DNA from: Gemmatimonas sp.
GTDB lineage: Bacteria; Gemmatimonadota; Gemmatimonadetes; Gemmatimonadales; Gemmatimonadaceae
Direction of reading: 5' to 3'
NCBI GenBank assembly: GCA_011390885.1
Contig: JAABRO010000027.1
Location: 1-38,947, forward strand
DNA: 38,947 nucleotides
In this document: piece after piece, positions 1 to 8,179 of the stretch
Numbering within the stretch: position 1 is the stretch's first letter
Layout of the letters: the number at the start of each line of letters is the position of its first letter
Notes under the pieces: generated by a model
What the model saw: only the letters and a program-made list of their open reading frames with translations
Told to the model about the DNA's origin: nothing
The model's database searches: none
Program-made: the position numbers and the translations under genes

Positions 1-1171
1 CCAGGATGACGAGTGCCACACTCGACTCCCCCAGCGGCACCGGCACCAGCGACAGGCGCAGCGGCAGCACGATCGGGGAGGAGAAGGGGAAGAGCGTGAG
101 CAGGTTGGCGAGCGTGCCCTCGGGCTCCGTGACCACGCCCTGCACCATGGCGAGCGTCATCACGAGCAGCAGCACCACGGGCAGCTGCGCCTGCTGGGCG
201 TCCTGCTCGTTGCTCACCATCGCGCCCACCGCGGCGAACAGCGCCGCATAGAACAGAAAGCCGAGCAGGAAGCTGAACAGGATCACCACGAACAGCTCGG
301 GCGACAGTTCCGGCATCGCGAACGGCTCGGCGCGCACGCCCACGAGCGCCAGCAGCGGCGCACGGGCCGCCAGCAGTGCGGTTGCGATCACCGTCCAAAT
401 CGCGAGCTGCAGGAAGCCCACGGCGCCGATGCCGAGCACCTTGCCGAAGAGCAGCGTATCCGACGGCACACTCGACAGGACCACCTCGGCCACCCGCGAC
501 TGCTTCTCCTCGAGTACACCGCGCATCACGTTCGAGCCGTGCATGAAGATCGTGAGGTACAGCGTGATGGCCACGCCGATCGCGAAGAGCACGCCCACCC
601 GGCCGGAGCCACCACGGCCGCGCTCGGTGAGGCGCTCCGTCTCGAGGCGAACTTCGAAGTTCGCCAGCCGCGCGCTCTGGGCCGGCTCGAGCCCGTTGCG
701 CTCCAGCTGTCGCCGCAGCATGGCGCGGCTCACCGCCTCTTCGAGCTGCGCCATCGCCACCAGGGCGGTCGTGTTGCGGCCCGAGTAGCGCACGGTGCCC
801 CCAGATGCGGAGTCGGGCAGCACGAGGTACCCGTCGATCGTGCCGGCGAGCACGGCGCGCGTGGCCTCGTCCTGCGCGGCCGTCAGCGCCTCGGGTGTGC
901 GCACGAGCCGCCATTCCGCGCGCTCCGTCCCGCCACCGGCGATGCCGCCGTTCAGGGTGGCCACGACCACGGTGCCGGTGGAATCGGCCGTCGCGTCGAT
1001 CACGCGGACGCGCGCGTCGTCCGATCGCTGCGTCGATTGCAGCAGGGAGGGCAGGAACATGACGAACGCCATGAACACCGGGCCGATCACGGTCGCGATC
1101 ACGAACCAGCGTGAGCGCACGCGCTCGAGGAACTCGCGCGCAAGGATGGTGTCGAGCTTGCTCTGGGCCAT
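1..1171 (-). CDS. ABC-2 type transporter permease (NatB-like), 3' end beyond the window
   Basis: Membrane permease of an ABC exporter, paired with the ATPase just upstream. Reading leftward from ATG at 1171 the protein begins MAQSKLDTILAREFLERVRS, followed by a hydrophobic segment (WFVIATVIGPVFMAFVMFLP), then a long extracytoplasmic domain. Near the window edge there are further membrane segments, including AALFAAVGAMVSNEQDAQQA, a stretch typical of the NatB/YhaP class of ABC-2 permeases. About 390 residues are visible and no stop is reached, so the gene continues off the left edge. The start lies 11 bases after the stop of the ATPase gene, indicating one operon. The substrate cannot be inferred; NatAB-type systems export sodium or small molecules in other bacteria. 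Confidence 0.85.
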   Translation of the reverse strand, partial: MAQSKLDTILAREFLERVRSRWFVIATVIGPVFMAFVMFLPSLLQSTQRSDDARVRVIDATADSTGTVVVATLNGGIAGGGTERAEWRLVRTPEALTAAQDEATRAVLAGTIDGYLVLPDSASGGTVRYSGRNTTALVAMAQLEEAVSRAMLRRQLERNGLEPAQSARLANFEVRLETERLTERGRGGSGRVGVLFAIGVAITLYLTIFMHGSNVMRGVLEEKQSRVAEVVLSSVPSDTLLFGKVLGIGAVGFLQLAIWTVIATALLAARAPLLALVGVRAEPFAMPELSPELFVVILFSFLLGFLFYAALFAAVGAMVSNEQDAQQAQLPVVLLLVMTLAMVQGVVTEPEGTLANLLTLFPFSSPIVLPLRLSLVPVPLGESSVALVIL

Positions 1172-1182
1172 GGGAGGTCCGG

Positions 1183-2181
1183 TCAGCCGTGACCCGAGAG
1201 GCCGGTCTCGACGCCGTCGGCGCCGACCCGCTCGAGGAAGATGCGGTGCAGTGACGGGCGCACGAGCTCGAACCGCTCGATGCGGGCGCCCGACGCCAAC
1301 AGCCCGGCGAGCAGCCGTTGCGGGTCGGCCGATGCCGTGAGCTCCACTTCGAGGTGACGGCTCGGCTCCACGCCATGCACGACCATGTTGCGGTCCTGCA
1401 GCAACGCCATCGCCGCGCCCTCGGGCGGCGCCTCGAACACCAGCCGCACGATGCGGCTCGCGTGTGCGGCCCGCACGTCGCTCACGGTGCCATCGAGCAC
1501 CTTTTCGCCCCGCGCGATGATGCACACCGCATCGCACATGCGCTCCGCGTTCTCCATCACGTGCGTGGAGAAGATCACGGTGCGCCCGCGCGCGCGCAGC
1601 TCGAGCACCGTGTCCTTGAGAGCCTGCGCGTTCACGGGATCGAGGCCGCTGAACGGTTCGTCCAGGATCACCAGCTCGGGATCGTGCAGCAGGGCGCCGA
1701 TGAACTGCACCTTCTGCTGCATGCCGCGCGAGAGCTCGTCCACACGCGCCCGGCCCCAGTCCGTGCCGCCTGCCCCCCGCAGCTGGAAGCGCTCCAGCCA
1801 GCCGTCGATCCGCGCGTCCAGCCCCGCCTTCGGCAGGCTCTTCAGCCGACCGAGGAACCGCAGCACTTCGCGCACCCGCATCTTCCGGTACAGGCCCCGT
1901 TCCTCCGGCAGGTAGCCCACGCGATCGGCGATCGACGGATCGCTGCTCGACACCCCGAGCACCCGGATCTCCCCCGCATCGGGGGCGATGATGTTCATGA
2001 TCATCCGGATCGTGCTCGTCTTGCCGGCGCCGTTCGGGCCCAGCAGCCCGTACACCGTCCCCCGCGGCACGCGAAGGGACAGGTCACGTACGGCTACGTG
2101 CGCCTCGTAGCGCTTCTGGACGCCGATGATCTCGATGGCGTAGTGGGACGGCACACGGAATGGGTTCGAGGATCGGAGCAC
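1183..2181 (-). CDS. ABC transporter ATP-binding protein (NatA-like)
   Basis: Cytoplasmic ATPase that powers the ABC-2 permease encoded downstream. Visible motifs are Walker A GPNGAGKT (about residues 48-55), the signature LSRGMQQK (about 150), Walker B LVILDEP (about 170-176) and the H-loop STHV. The roughly 100 C-terminal residues match the accessory domain seen in many NatA/YhaQ-type ATPases (DUF4162-like). The length of 332 residues is normal for that group. Start choice is uncertain: GTG at 2181 has a GGAGG about 14 bases upstream, and an in-frame GTG at 2154 lies closer to the conserved N-terminus. Gene order ATPase then permease with a short gap is the usual arrangement. Confidence 0.9.
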   Translation of the reverse strand: MLRSSNPFRVPSHYAIEIIGVQKRYEAHVAVRDLSLRVPRGTVYGLLGPNGAGKTSTIRMIMNIIAPDAGEIRVLGVSSSDPSIADRVGYLPEERGLYRKMRVREVLRFLGRLKSLPKAGLDARIDGWLERFQLRGAGGTDWGRARVDELSRGMQQKVQFIGALLHDPELVILDEPFSGLDPVNAQALKDTVLELRARGRTVIFSTHVMENAERMCDAVCIIARGEKVLDGTVSDVRAAHASRIVRLVFEAPPEGAAMALLQDRNMVVHGVEPSRHLEVELTASADPQRLLAGLLASGARIERFELVRPSLHRIFLERVGADGVETGLSGHG

Positions 2182-2654
2182 GTGCGCGGACGCGACCTCC
2201 GATCAATATCGGCAACGGACCACGCCGATGGACCCGCGGTGGCGCGCCACCCTGCGGACGCGCCAGCGTTCGGCATGTCACGGCCACCGCTCCGCTTCGA
2301 CCGTCGCGGACTCGCGGTGGCCTTCGGCGACCTTGGCCCCGACCTGTCGCTGCTTGTGGCCTGATCCTCGCCGCGAGCTCCACGCGACCGTGGTGGGCGT
2401 CGCCATGCTCGCGCTCGCGCAGACCGGTGCGCTCGGCACACCCACGCGCACTCCCGCAGCTCCTGCCCGGGCCGCTGCTCGGCAAGCCGCTGCTGGTCGA
2501 AGCGGCCACGCTGGTTGCCGTGGTGCGCGACGTCGGTCGAGCGCCTGCGGACCTCGGCGTGGTGCCGCACGCCCCTGTCGGTCCGGACCGAAGCCGATAG
2601 CTTGCAGCAGGGCGCGATGGTGCGCCCCGCCGCAGGTGAACCGGAGGGTTCCCG
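2182..2654. other. Intergenic region between divergent genes, no gene recognised
   Basis: This 473-base spacer separates the 5' ends of the ABC ATPase gene and the DUF1801 gene. Open frames cross it on both strands, but none shows a recognisable domain, a good ribosome site or plausible composition. On the minus strand TTGCCG followed by GATATT and the near-palindrome CCGATATTGATCGG lies at about 2200-2213 and could belong to the ABC promoter, but the spacing is not convincing. Nothing else is supported. Confidence 0.5.
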
Positions 2655-3122
2655 ATGCAGAGCAAGGCGACCACGGTGGACGAGTACCTCGCCGAACTGC
2701 CGGCCGAGCGCCGCGCGCTCGTGGAGGCCGTCCGCCAGACGATCCTCGCCAACCTCGATCCCGACATCGAGGAGGGCATGCAGTACGGCATGATCGGCTA
2801 CTACGTGCCGCACCGGGTGTACCCGGACGGCTATCACGTGGACCCGAAGCAGCCGCTCCCCTACGTGGCGTTGGCCTCGCAGGCCAAGCATGTGGCGCTC
2901 TACCTGATGACGGTGTACGCGTCCGGCGATGAGGAAGCGTGGTTCCGCAAGGCGTGGACCGACACCGGCCGCAAGCTCGACATGGGCAAGAGCTGCGTGC
3001 GCTTCAAGAAGCTGAGCGAGGTGCCGCTCGACGTGGTGGGCGAGGCGATCCGCCGGGTGCCCGCGGCGGCGCACATTGCGTACTACGAGGCGGCGAGGGC
3101 GGAGCGGGCTGGGGCACGGTGA
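2655..3122 (+). CDS. DUF1801 domain-containing protein (YdhG-like)
   Basis: Small cytoplasmic protein of the DUF1801 / YdhG family, whose biochemical role is not established. The sequence shows the family pattern: an N-terminal helical part (TVDEYLAELPAERRALVEAV), the central EEGMQYGMIGYYVP block, then PYVALASQAKHVALYLM and the basic GKSCVRFKKLSEVP motif near residue 115. At 155 residues it is of normal length. ATG at 2655 is preceded by GGAGG at an ideal distance, which settles the start. It ends in a perfect palindrome shared with the convergent globin gene. It appears monocistronic. Confidence 0.85.
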   Translation: MQSKATTVDEYLAELPAERRALVEAVRQTILANLDPDIEEGMQYGMIGYYVPHRVYPDGYHVDPKQPLPYVALASQAKHVALYLMTVYASGDEEAWFRKAWTDTGRKLDMGKSCVRFKKLSEVPLDVVGEAIRRVPAAAHIAYYEAARAERAGAR

Positions 3123-3137
3123 CGTTGCAGCGCCATT

Positions 3138-3167
3138 GACCCCCCGAGCCTCGAGGCTCGGGGGGTC
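3138..3167. terminator. Perfect 30-bp palindrome between convergent genes, likely bidirectional terminator
   Basis: The 30 bases are exactly self-complementary (GACCCCCCGAGCC, its complement, and a central TCGA). It lies 15 bases after the DUF1801 stop and 11 bases before the globin stop on the other strand. There is no T-tract, so classical rho-independent termination is uncertain. The arm sequence CCCCCGAGCCTCG resembles the ends of the 150-bp hairpin repeats further right, so it may be a minimal member of that family. Confidence 0.55.
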
Positions 3168-3178
3168 GACTGCAGTGG

Positions 3179-3571
3179 TCACCCGGGCTGGTTTCGCATG
3201 TGATCCGCGAGGTCCTGCAGCCGTGCGCGCAGGTGCACCTTGAGCGCCTCGGGCATCTCGTGCTCCGCGATCGCCGCATCCATGCACCACAGCCACTCGT
3301 CACGCTCGCGTGCGCCGATCGGAAACGGGAAGTGCCGCATGCGCAGTCGCGGGTGCCCGTACTGTTCCACGTACAGCTGCGGCCCGCCGGTCCAGCCGCT
3401 CATGAACTTGTACAGCTTCTCGCGCGACACCTTGAGGTTGGTCGCGTGCAGCGCGCGGATGTGCGCGGCCTCGGGCGCGGTGTCCATGAGGTCGTAGAAG
3501 CGGTCCACGAGGCGGCGCACGCCCTCGTCGCCGCCCATCTGGTCGTAGTGCGTGGGCAGGGGTGCGGTCAT
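3179..3571 (-). CDS. Group 2 truncated hemoglobin (trHbO-type globin)
   Basis: Heme protein of the truncated globin group II family, which binds O2 and sometimes detoxifies NO or peroxide. The 130 residues match the family in length. Diagnostic features are FYDLMD with the B10 tyrosine (Y26), KLYKFMSGWTGGPQLYVEQYG, HPRLRMRHFPFPIG with the proximal F8 histidine (H80), and RDEWLWCM carrying the conserved G-helix tryptophan. ATG at 3571 gives the canonical N-terminus MTAPLPTHYDQMGG; a longer reading frame upstream has no globin homology. A TAGATT hexamer sits 7 bases before the ATG, suggesting a leaderless transcript, though I see no good -35. Its 5' end overlaps the divergent metallophosphoesterase remnant. 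Confidence 0.92.
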   Translation of the reverse strand: MTAPLPTHYDQMGGDEGVRRLVDRFYDLMDTAPEAAHIRALHATNLKVSREKLYKFMSGWTGGPQLYVEQYGHPRLRMRHFPFPIGARERDEWLWCMDAAIAEHEMPEALKVHLRARLQDLADHMRNQPG

Positions 3572-4686
3572 GCATGGTAATCTAGTGGCCGTGGACCGGC
3601 GACACTTCCTGCGCCTGTCTGGGCTCACGGCCGGCGCCCTCGCCCTGCCCACGGCTGGGCTCTCCGCGCAGCGCCTCTCCGATCGTGTGCTCGCCGATCC
3701 GTACGCGCCGCTGCCGAGCGTCGACGCCCGTCGCGCGCCCATCCAGGTGACCGGCCGCGTGCACGTGGCCGGCCGCGGCGTGGGGGGCGTGCGCGTGAGC
3801 GATGGGGTGAGCGTGGTGCGCACGCGCACCGACGGACGCGACACGCTGTACGCCGACCCGCTGCAGCGGTTCGTGATGATCTCCACGCCCGCCGGCCACG
3901 CGCCCGCGCGCAACGCGACGGGCACCGCGCGATTCTACCAGCCGCTCGGCGTGCTCGACGAACAGCGAGTTGACTTCGAACTCGGGCCCGCCGCCGACGA
4001 CAGCGCGCACAGCATGCTGCTGCTCGCCGACCCGCTGTTCGACGATCTCGCGCTCTTCCCCGAGTACGAGCGCGCCGTGATGCGCATGGGCGTGCCGTTG
4101 TACCAGTTCATCGGCAACCATGAACCGGCAAGCACTGTACCGGCTGCTCGAACCGTACTCGGCGTACATCCTGTCGGGGCACACGCACGAACTCGAGCAT
4201 GTGCGTGACGGCGGCGCCACGCACGTGGTGAACGGCGCCGTCTGCGGCGCGTGGTGGAGCGGGCCGATCTGCCAGGACGGGACGCCCAACGGGTACATGG
4301 TGTACGACGTGCGCGGCACGGAGCTGCGCTGGCGCTACCAGGCCACGGGCAAGCTCGCCGAGCACCAGATGCGCGTGTACGCACGTGGCGAGGACCGCAG
4401 CGCGCTCGATGAAGTCGCGGCCAACATCTGGGCATGGGACCCGACGTGGACGGTCACGTGGTTCGAGGACGGTGCCCGACGCGGCCTCATGGCGCGGCGA
4501 GAGAGCCGCGACCCGATGTCCATCGAGCTGCACGACGGGCCGGACAAACCGGCGGTGAACAGCTGGGTGCAGCCGATCCCGACCGGGCACGTGTTCTTCG
4601 CCACGCCGTCGCGGCAGGCCAGGGAGATCACGGTGGAGGCAACGGACGGGTGGGGAGGGGTGTATCGGGAGACGCGGCGGCTGTAA
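3570..4686 (+). pseudogene. Calcineurin-like metallophosphoesterase, decayed by two internal deletions and a frameshift
   Basis: Remnant of an exported metallophosphoesterase of the type with an N-terminal cradle domain and a C-terminal MetallophosC-like domain. It starts with a Tat-like signal (DRRHFLRLSGLTAGALALP). The N-terminal domain then runs into LLLADP, where intact relatives continue for about 40 residues to GD; here the text jumps to LFDDLALFPEYERAVMRMGV. Shortly after FIGNHE (about 4118-4125) the frame is lost. Homology resumes in another frame at 4120 with NRQALYRLLEPYSAYILSGHTHELEHV and runs to the normal C-terminus at 4686. The catalytic D-x-H, GD and central histidine region is missing, so the product cannot be active. 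Start candidates are ATG 3570 or GTG 3585/3591. Confidence 0.8.
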
Positions 4687-4696
4687 AGCTCGCGGC

Positions 4697-4848
4697 TGAA
4701 CCCCCGGGACTCGTCGCTCGCCCCTTTGCCCTCGGGTCCGTTCCGTGCGATGCACGCGAAGAGCGCCAACGACCGCCTTGGCACGTTGCCTCGTTCGCGC
4801 TGAACGGACGCGAGGGCGAAGCCACGAGCCTCGAGCTCCGTGGGTTCA
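4697..4848. repeat. 150-bp long-hairpin intergenic repeat, copy P1
   Basis: An imperfect inverted repeat spans the gap between two convergent genes. The left arm begins TGAACCCCCGG and the right arm ends CCGTGGGTTCA. By hand about 42 of the 54 outer positions pair, including the conserved block CTCGGGTCCGTTC. The centre (about 44 bases) is unpaired in this simple alignment. Related copies lie at 7565-7715 and 8177-8329. There is no open frame of interest inside. The folding suggests an RNA hairpin or a MITE-like element. Confidence 0.8.
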
Positions 4849-4861
4849 ACTGCGCGTGGAG

Positions 4862-5494
4862 TCAGGCCGCGCGCGCCGTCTCCTCCGCATCCTCATCCCG
4901 CAACCCGAACGCCTCCCGCACCGCCCGCGCGCCGAACTTGCGGATCGCCCACGCGAACAGGAACACGCGCGCGAACCTCGACACGCCCAGCGCCGCAATG
5001 AACAGCGGGTACGGCATGCCGAACGCCCCCGCCGAGGCAGACAGCAGCTTCGTGCTGATCGGCGAGAACGTGCTCCCCACCACCAGCAGCCAGCCGTAGC
5101 TCGCGAGCAGCGACTCGGCGCGCTCGAGGCCGGCCGGCGTGACGCCCACGAACGGCCCGATGCTCTCGGTGAGCGCGGCCAGGGCATTGCCGCCCGCCCA
5201 GTAAAGCAGCGAGGCACCGAGCAGCGTGCCGATGCCGGCCGCCACTGCGAGCCGGTACGCGCGCGCCGGCTTCGCGAGTGACAGCGGCAGAAACAGCGCG
5301 TCCGACAGCCCAGGCACGATCAGGCTCTGCAGCACGCCATACGCGAACACGGCGGTCGCGCTCCAGCCGCGCTCGGCGAAGTCGTGCAGCCAGTGGTAGA
5401 TGCGCTGCAGTCGCCCTGTTGCGGCGTCCGCCGCCGCCGCCGATCGCGCAGGCGCCACGCGCCTGGGCGGCTCGTCAGCGCCCGTCGAGGTCAC
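4862..5494 (-). CDS. VTT-domain (SNARE-associated / DedA-YqaA-like) inner-membrane protein
   Basis: Polytopic membrane protein of the VTT superfamily, whose DedA-type members have been linked to lipid scrambling. Of 210 residues, the core about 45-190 carries GLSDALFLPLSLAKPARAYR, a glycine-rich membrane segment, FSPISTKLLSASAGAFGMPY (the conserved re-entrant motif region) and a final hydrophobic helix. The closest pattern is the shorter YqaA-like branch. GTG at 5494 is chosen because its bases overlap the stop of the upstream subtilase in a GTGA arrangement. A longer upstream reading in this frame is antisense-like and has no homology. It is the last gene of a three-gene operon. Confidence 0.8.
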   Translation of the reverse strand: MTSTGADEPPRRVAPARSAAAADAATGRLQRIYHWLHDFAERGWSATAVFAYGVLQSLIVPGLSDALFLPLSLAKPARAYRLAVAAGIGTLLGASLLYWAGGNALAALTESIGPFVGVTPAGLERAESLLASYGWLLVVGSTFSPISTKLLSASAGAFGMPYPLFIAALGVSRFARVFLFAWAIRKFGARAVREAFGLRDEDAEETARAA

Positions 5495-7209
5495 TGCCGA
5501 CGCGCGGCCCGGCGCGCTTCCGCCTGCTTCACGGCCTCGTACGCGTTCACAATGCCACCCGTGGCCGAGAGGTCGCCGAAACGCACGCGCGCCGTGGGCG
5601 GCGCGCCCGGGGGCTGCACCTGCACGTCGCCCAGCTTCGTGACCGACGACAGCAGGATCTGCCTCACGTCGGCGGCGGTGAGCTCCGGGTAGTACGCCAT
5701 GAGCAGCGCGGCCACGCCACTCACGACCGGCGCCGCCATGCTCGTGCCGCTCTGCCGCTCGTACTTGCTCCCGGGCACGGCCGAGTAGATGTCTTCGCCC
5801 GGTGCGAACAGGTCCACCATCGTCTTGCCGTAGTTCGAGAAGGGCGCGGCGAGCGACGTGCCACCCTTCCACGAGCTTGCCCCCACCTCGATCCAGAGCG
5901 AGGCGCGCCGGCCGTCGGTCAACTTGGGGGTGGGGAAGTTGGGCGTCTCGTCGATGTTTTCGGCGTCGTTGCCCGCCGCATGCACGAGCAGCACGCCCTT
6001 GCTCTCGGCGTAGCGCACCGCGTCGTCCACCAGCGCCTTCTCGGGCGAGTAGCCCTTGCCGAAGCTCATGTTGATGATGTGCGCGCCGTTGTCCACCGCG
6101 TAGCGGATGGCGTTGGCCACGTCCTTGTCGCGCTCGTCGCCGTCGGGCACCGCGCGCACGCCCATGATGCGCACGCCGTTGGTCACGCCGTCGAGCCCTT
6201 CGCCGTTGCCGCGCACGGCGGCGATGATGCCCGCCACATGCGAGCCGTGCTTGGCATCGGGACCGGCGATGTCGCTGTTGCCGTACGTGCGCTGCGCACC
6301 GTTGGCGTAGTCGTCACCCACGATGCCGCGCGGGTTGAACAGCGTGTCGAGGCCGTACTTCGCCTGGCTGCCGTAGGCCTCGCGTGCCTCCTCGAGCATC
6401 GCGGGACCGATGCCGTTGGCGTCGAGCTGCAGGAAGAGCTGCTTCGCCTGCGAGACCTGCGGGTTGGTGGTGCTCAGCGCTTCGACGCTGGCCTTGGTGA
6501 GCTCGCCCGGGATGGCGGTGCGCAGCACGCGCACCGCGCCGTCGAGCGCGCGGCCGATGTTCTCGATCTGGCCGAGCGTCTGGACGACCTCCGTGCGCTT
6601 CTCCGCGTAGGCCTCGGCGATGTCCGTGCACGACTTCGTGCGCTCCGCGTTCGCCATGCCGCCGTTGCGACGCTCGGCACCGCACGCCGCGTAGAGACGC
6701 GTGAGTTCGAAGGTGTCGTGATGCACGTTGTCGCCATTCGCGCCACCAATGAAGTTCCAGCCGCGCAGGTCGTCGGCGTAGCCGTTCCCGTCGTCGTCAC
6801 GGCCCGTGCCGCCGCGCTCGCCGTCGTTGCTCCAGAGCACGCCGCGCAGGTCGACGTGGGCGGTGTCGATGCCGCCGTCGATCACGGCCACGACCACGGT
6901 GCGCCCCGGCGTGCGGCCGGCGAGCAGCTCGCGCAACGCGCGCTCCGATCCGGTGCCGGCGATGCCGTCGGTGGCGAGGTCCTGGAGCTGCCAGTTGACC
7001 GGCGACTCGGTGAGCGTCTGCGCACGCGGCGGGGCGACGGGCGCGCTGGGCGCCGCGGGGCGTGCTGCGACCGGTGCCGGCGCGGTGGACGGCGACGACG
7101 CAGGCGCACAGGCGGCCAGCGCGCCGAGCACGAAGGCGGACGCCACGAGGCGCGTGGAGCGGACGGGCAGGGGCATGCGGAGGCTCACGAGGTCACGGGT
7201 CACAGTCAC
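5491..7209 (-). CDS. S8 family serine peptidase (subtilase), probable lipoprotein
   Basis: Secreted subtilisin-like protease. The N-terminus has a lipoprotein signal ending LGALAAC (Cys34 counted from GTG 7209). The catalytic triad is visible: Asp111 in VVAVIDGGID, His321 in HGSHVAGI and Ser490 in SGTSMAAP, with the oxyanion Asn in HAAGND. Unusually, about 210 residues separate Asp and His, far more than the 30-40 of classical subtilisins; the insert is helical and charged and has two cysteines. GTG 7209 overlaps the YciI stop as GTGA, as occurs elsewhere in this genome; ATG 7176 is the alternative and gives a shorter signal peptide. No obvious propeptide domain is seen. It is translationally coupled to the genes on both sides. 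Confidence 0.9.
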   Translation of the reverse strand: MTVTRDLVSLRMPLPVRSTRLVASAFVLGALAACAPASSPSTAPAPVAARPAAPSAPVAPPRAQTLTESPVNWQLQDLATDGIAGTGSERALRELLAGRTPGRTVVVAVIDGGIDTAHVDLRGVLWSNDGERGGTGRDDDGNGYADDLRGWNFIGGANGDNVHHDTFELTRLYAACGAERRNGGMANAERTKSCTDIAEAYAEKRTEVVQTLGQIENIGRALDGAVRVLRTAIPGELTKASVEALSTTNPQVSQAKQLFLQLDANGIGPAMLEEAREAYGSQAKYGLDTLFNPRGIVGDDYANGAQRTYGNSDIAGPDAKHGSHVAGIIAAVRGNGEGLDGVTNGVRIMGVRAVPDGDERDKDVANAIRYAVDNGAHIINMSFGKGYSPEKALVDDAVRYAESKGVLLVHAAGNDAENIDETPNFPTPKLTDGRRASLWIEVGASSWKGGTSLAAPFSNYGKTMVDLFAPGEDIYSAVPGSKYERQSGTSMAAPVVSGVAALLMAYYPELTAADVRQILLSSVTKLGDVQVQPPGAPPTARVRFGDLSATGGIVNAYEAVKQAEARRAARRQ

Positions 7210-7499
7210 AGGCGGTCGAGGTCATCCTGGCCGATCACGGGGAGCCAGGGGAGCAGTTCGTACTGCACGAGGCCGAGCTGGTGGAACGGGTCGCCGTCGC
7301 GCACACGATCGAGCGCTGCGTGCGGCTGCTCGTCGGGGACGCGCAGCAGCAGGCCGCCGCCGGTGCGCGGGTCGAACGGGCCGGAGGCGAGCAGGACCCC
7401 GTTGGACTTGAGACCCCGCAGGTAGGCCCGGTGTGCCTCGAGGTGCGGGGCAAGGGTGTCGAGCGGGTAGCGGTAGCGGAGGATGGCGAGGGCGTACAT
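7206..7499 (-). CDS. YciI family protein
   Basis: Small cytoplasmic protein of the YCII-related family (ferredoxin-like fold; function generally unknown, sometimes enzymatic or regulatory). The 97 residues are the normal size. Family features are the conserved His in HLEAHRAYL, the SGPFDPRTGGGLLL segment and the C-terminal DPFHQLGLVQYELLPW. ATG at 7499 gives the canonical MYALAILRY start; the upstream extension to 7550 reads into intergenic sequence. It is the first gene of the operon with the subtilase and the VTT protein, and its stop overlaps the subtilase start. Confidence 0.85.
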   Translation of the reverse strand: MYALAILRYRYPLDTLAPHLEAHRAYLRGLKSNGVLLASGPFDPRTGGGLLLRVPDEQPHAALDRVRDGDPFHQLGLVQYELLPWLPVIGQDDLDRL

Positions 7500-7564
7500 G
7501 GGGGTTGGTATGGGTTTCCGAAAGCTCGCGGGCGGCAGCCTGCGGGCCAAGGGTGTGGTGCGGT

Positions 7565-7715
7565 TGAACCCTCGGAACTCGTGCCTCGCCGCTTCCCGCT
7601 CGGGTCCGCTCCGTGTGATCGACGCAAGAGCGCCTGCGACCGCTTCGACTCGGGGCAGCCATCGCGTGGCACGGACCCGAGCGAGAAGCCGCGAGCCGCG
7701 AGTCTCGGGGGTTCA
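7565..7715. repeat. 150-bp long-hairpin intergenic repeat, copy P2
   Basis: Second copy of the TGAACC...GGTTCA element, here between two divergent genes (YciI to the left, four-helix-bundle protein to the right). Left arm TGAACCCTCGGAACTCG and right arm CTCGGGGGTTCA pair over roughly 55 positions with about a fifth mismatched. The shared block GCTCGGGTCCG and the central GCAAGAGCGCC..CGACCGCTT correspond to copy P1. It therefore lies in the 5' leader or promoter area of one or both neighbours. Confidence 0.8.
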
Positions 7716-7786
7716 AAGAAATCGCATGATTCCGGCCGCAGTGGATTGATGGTGCTTCGCGAGCGCCGCGACCCTAGGCTGCCCTC

Positions 7787-8179
7787 ATGCGCGACTATCG
7801 ACACCTCACCGCCTGGCAGCGCGCCCACGCGCTCACGCTGGCCGTCTTCCGCTGCACCGACCGGGGCGGGCGACACGGGCCGCCAGGACTCGTGAGCCAG
7901 GTTCGCCGCGCGGTCATGACGATTCCGACCAACATCGCCGAAGGGTGCGGGCACGATTCGCGCCGCGAGTTCGCGCGGTATCTCGCGATCGCTGCCGCGT
8001 CGGCGGTGGAACTCGAGTACCTGCTGCGTTTGGGGCACGACCTCGGGGTCATCGACGCGACGCATCACGAGACGCTGAGTGCCGAGACCGTCGCCGTGCG
8101 CCGCATGTGCCGCGGCCTGCGCGCGCGACTGCTGCACGATGAGCATCTCGCGGGCCCACCGTCCATCCGAGCGCAGTGA
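7787..8179 (+). CDS. Four helix bundle protein (23S rRNA-intervening-sequence-protein family)
   Basis: Cytoplasmic four-helix-bundle protein related to those encoded by 23S rRNA intervening sequences and, in many genomes, by free-standing genes of unknown function. The 130 residues show the family pattern: an N-terminal DYRHLTAWQRAHALTLAVF, QVRRAVMTIPTNIAEGCG, the RREFARYLAIAAASAVELEYLL helix and a last helix near residue 100-115. ATG 7787 is clear; a TAGGCT hexamer lies 6 bases upstream and may be a -10 box of a leaderless mRNA. There is no rRNA nearby. The stop codon TGA at 8177-8179 is the first triplet of repeat copy P3. Confidence 0.85.
   Translation: MRDYRHLTAWQRAHALTLAVFRCTDRGGRHGPPGLVSQVRRAVMTIPTNIAEGCGHDSRREFARYLAIAAASAVELEYLLRLGHDLGVIDATHHETLSAETVAVRRMCRGLRARLLHDEHLAGPPSIRAQ

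Noticed and set aside
2160-2600. Open frame in the gap between the ABC ATPase and DUF1801 genes, ending LLVEAATLVAVVRDVGRAP
   Set aside because: No domain, no ribosome site, and its 5' part overlaps the start of the ABC gene. A possible remnant cannot be distinguished from chance.
4841-4850. GGGTTCAA ends of the hairpin repeats resembling a tRNA T-arm
   Set aside because: No acceptor stem, anticodon arm or CCA-proximal pairing can be built around them; they are the terminal inverted repeats of the P family.
5278-7425. A 715-codon open frame on the plus strand opposite the subtilase gene
   Set aside because: It is antisense to a clear S8 peptidase with intact triad; its translation is His/Arg/Val-rich with no domain, as expected from a GC-rich shadow frame.
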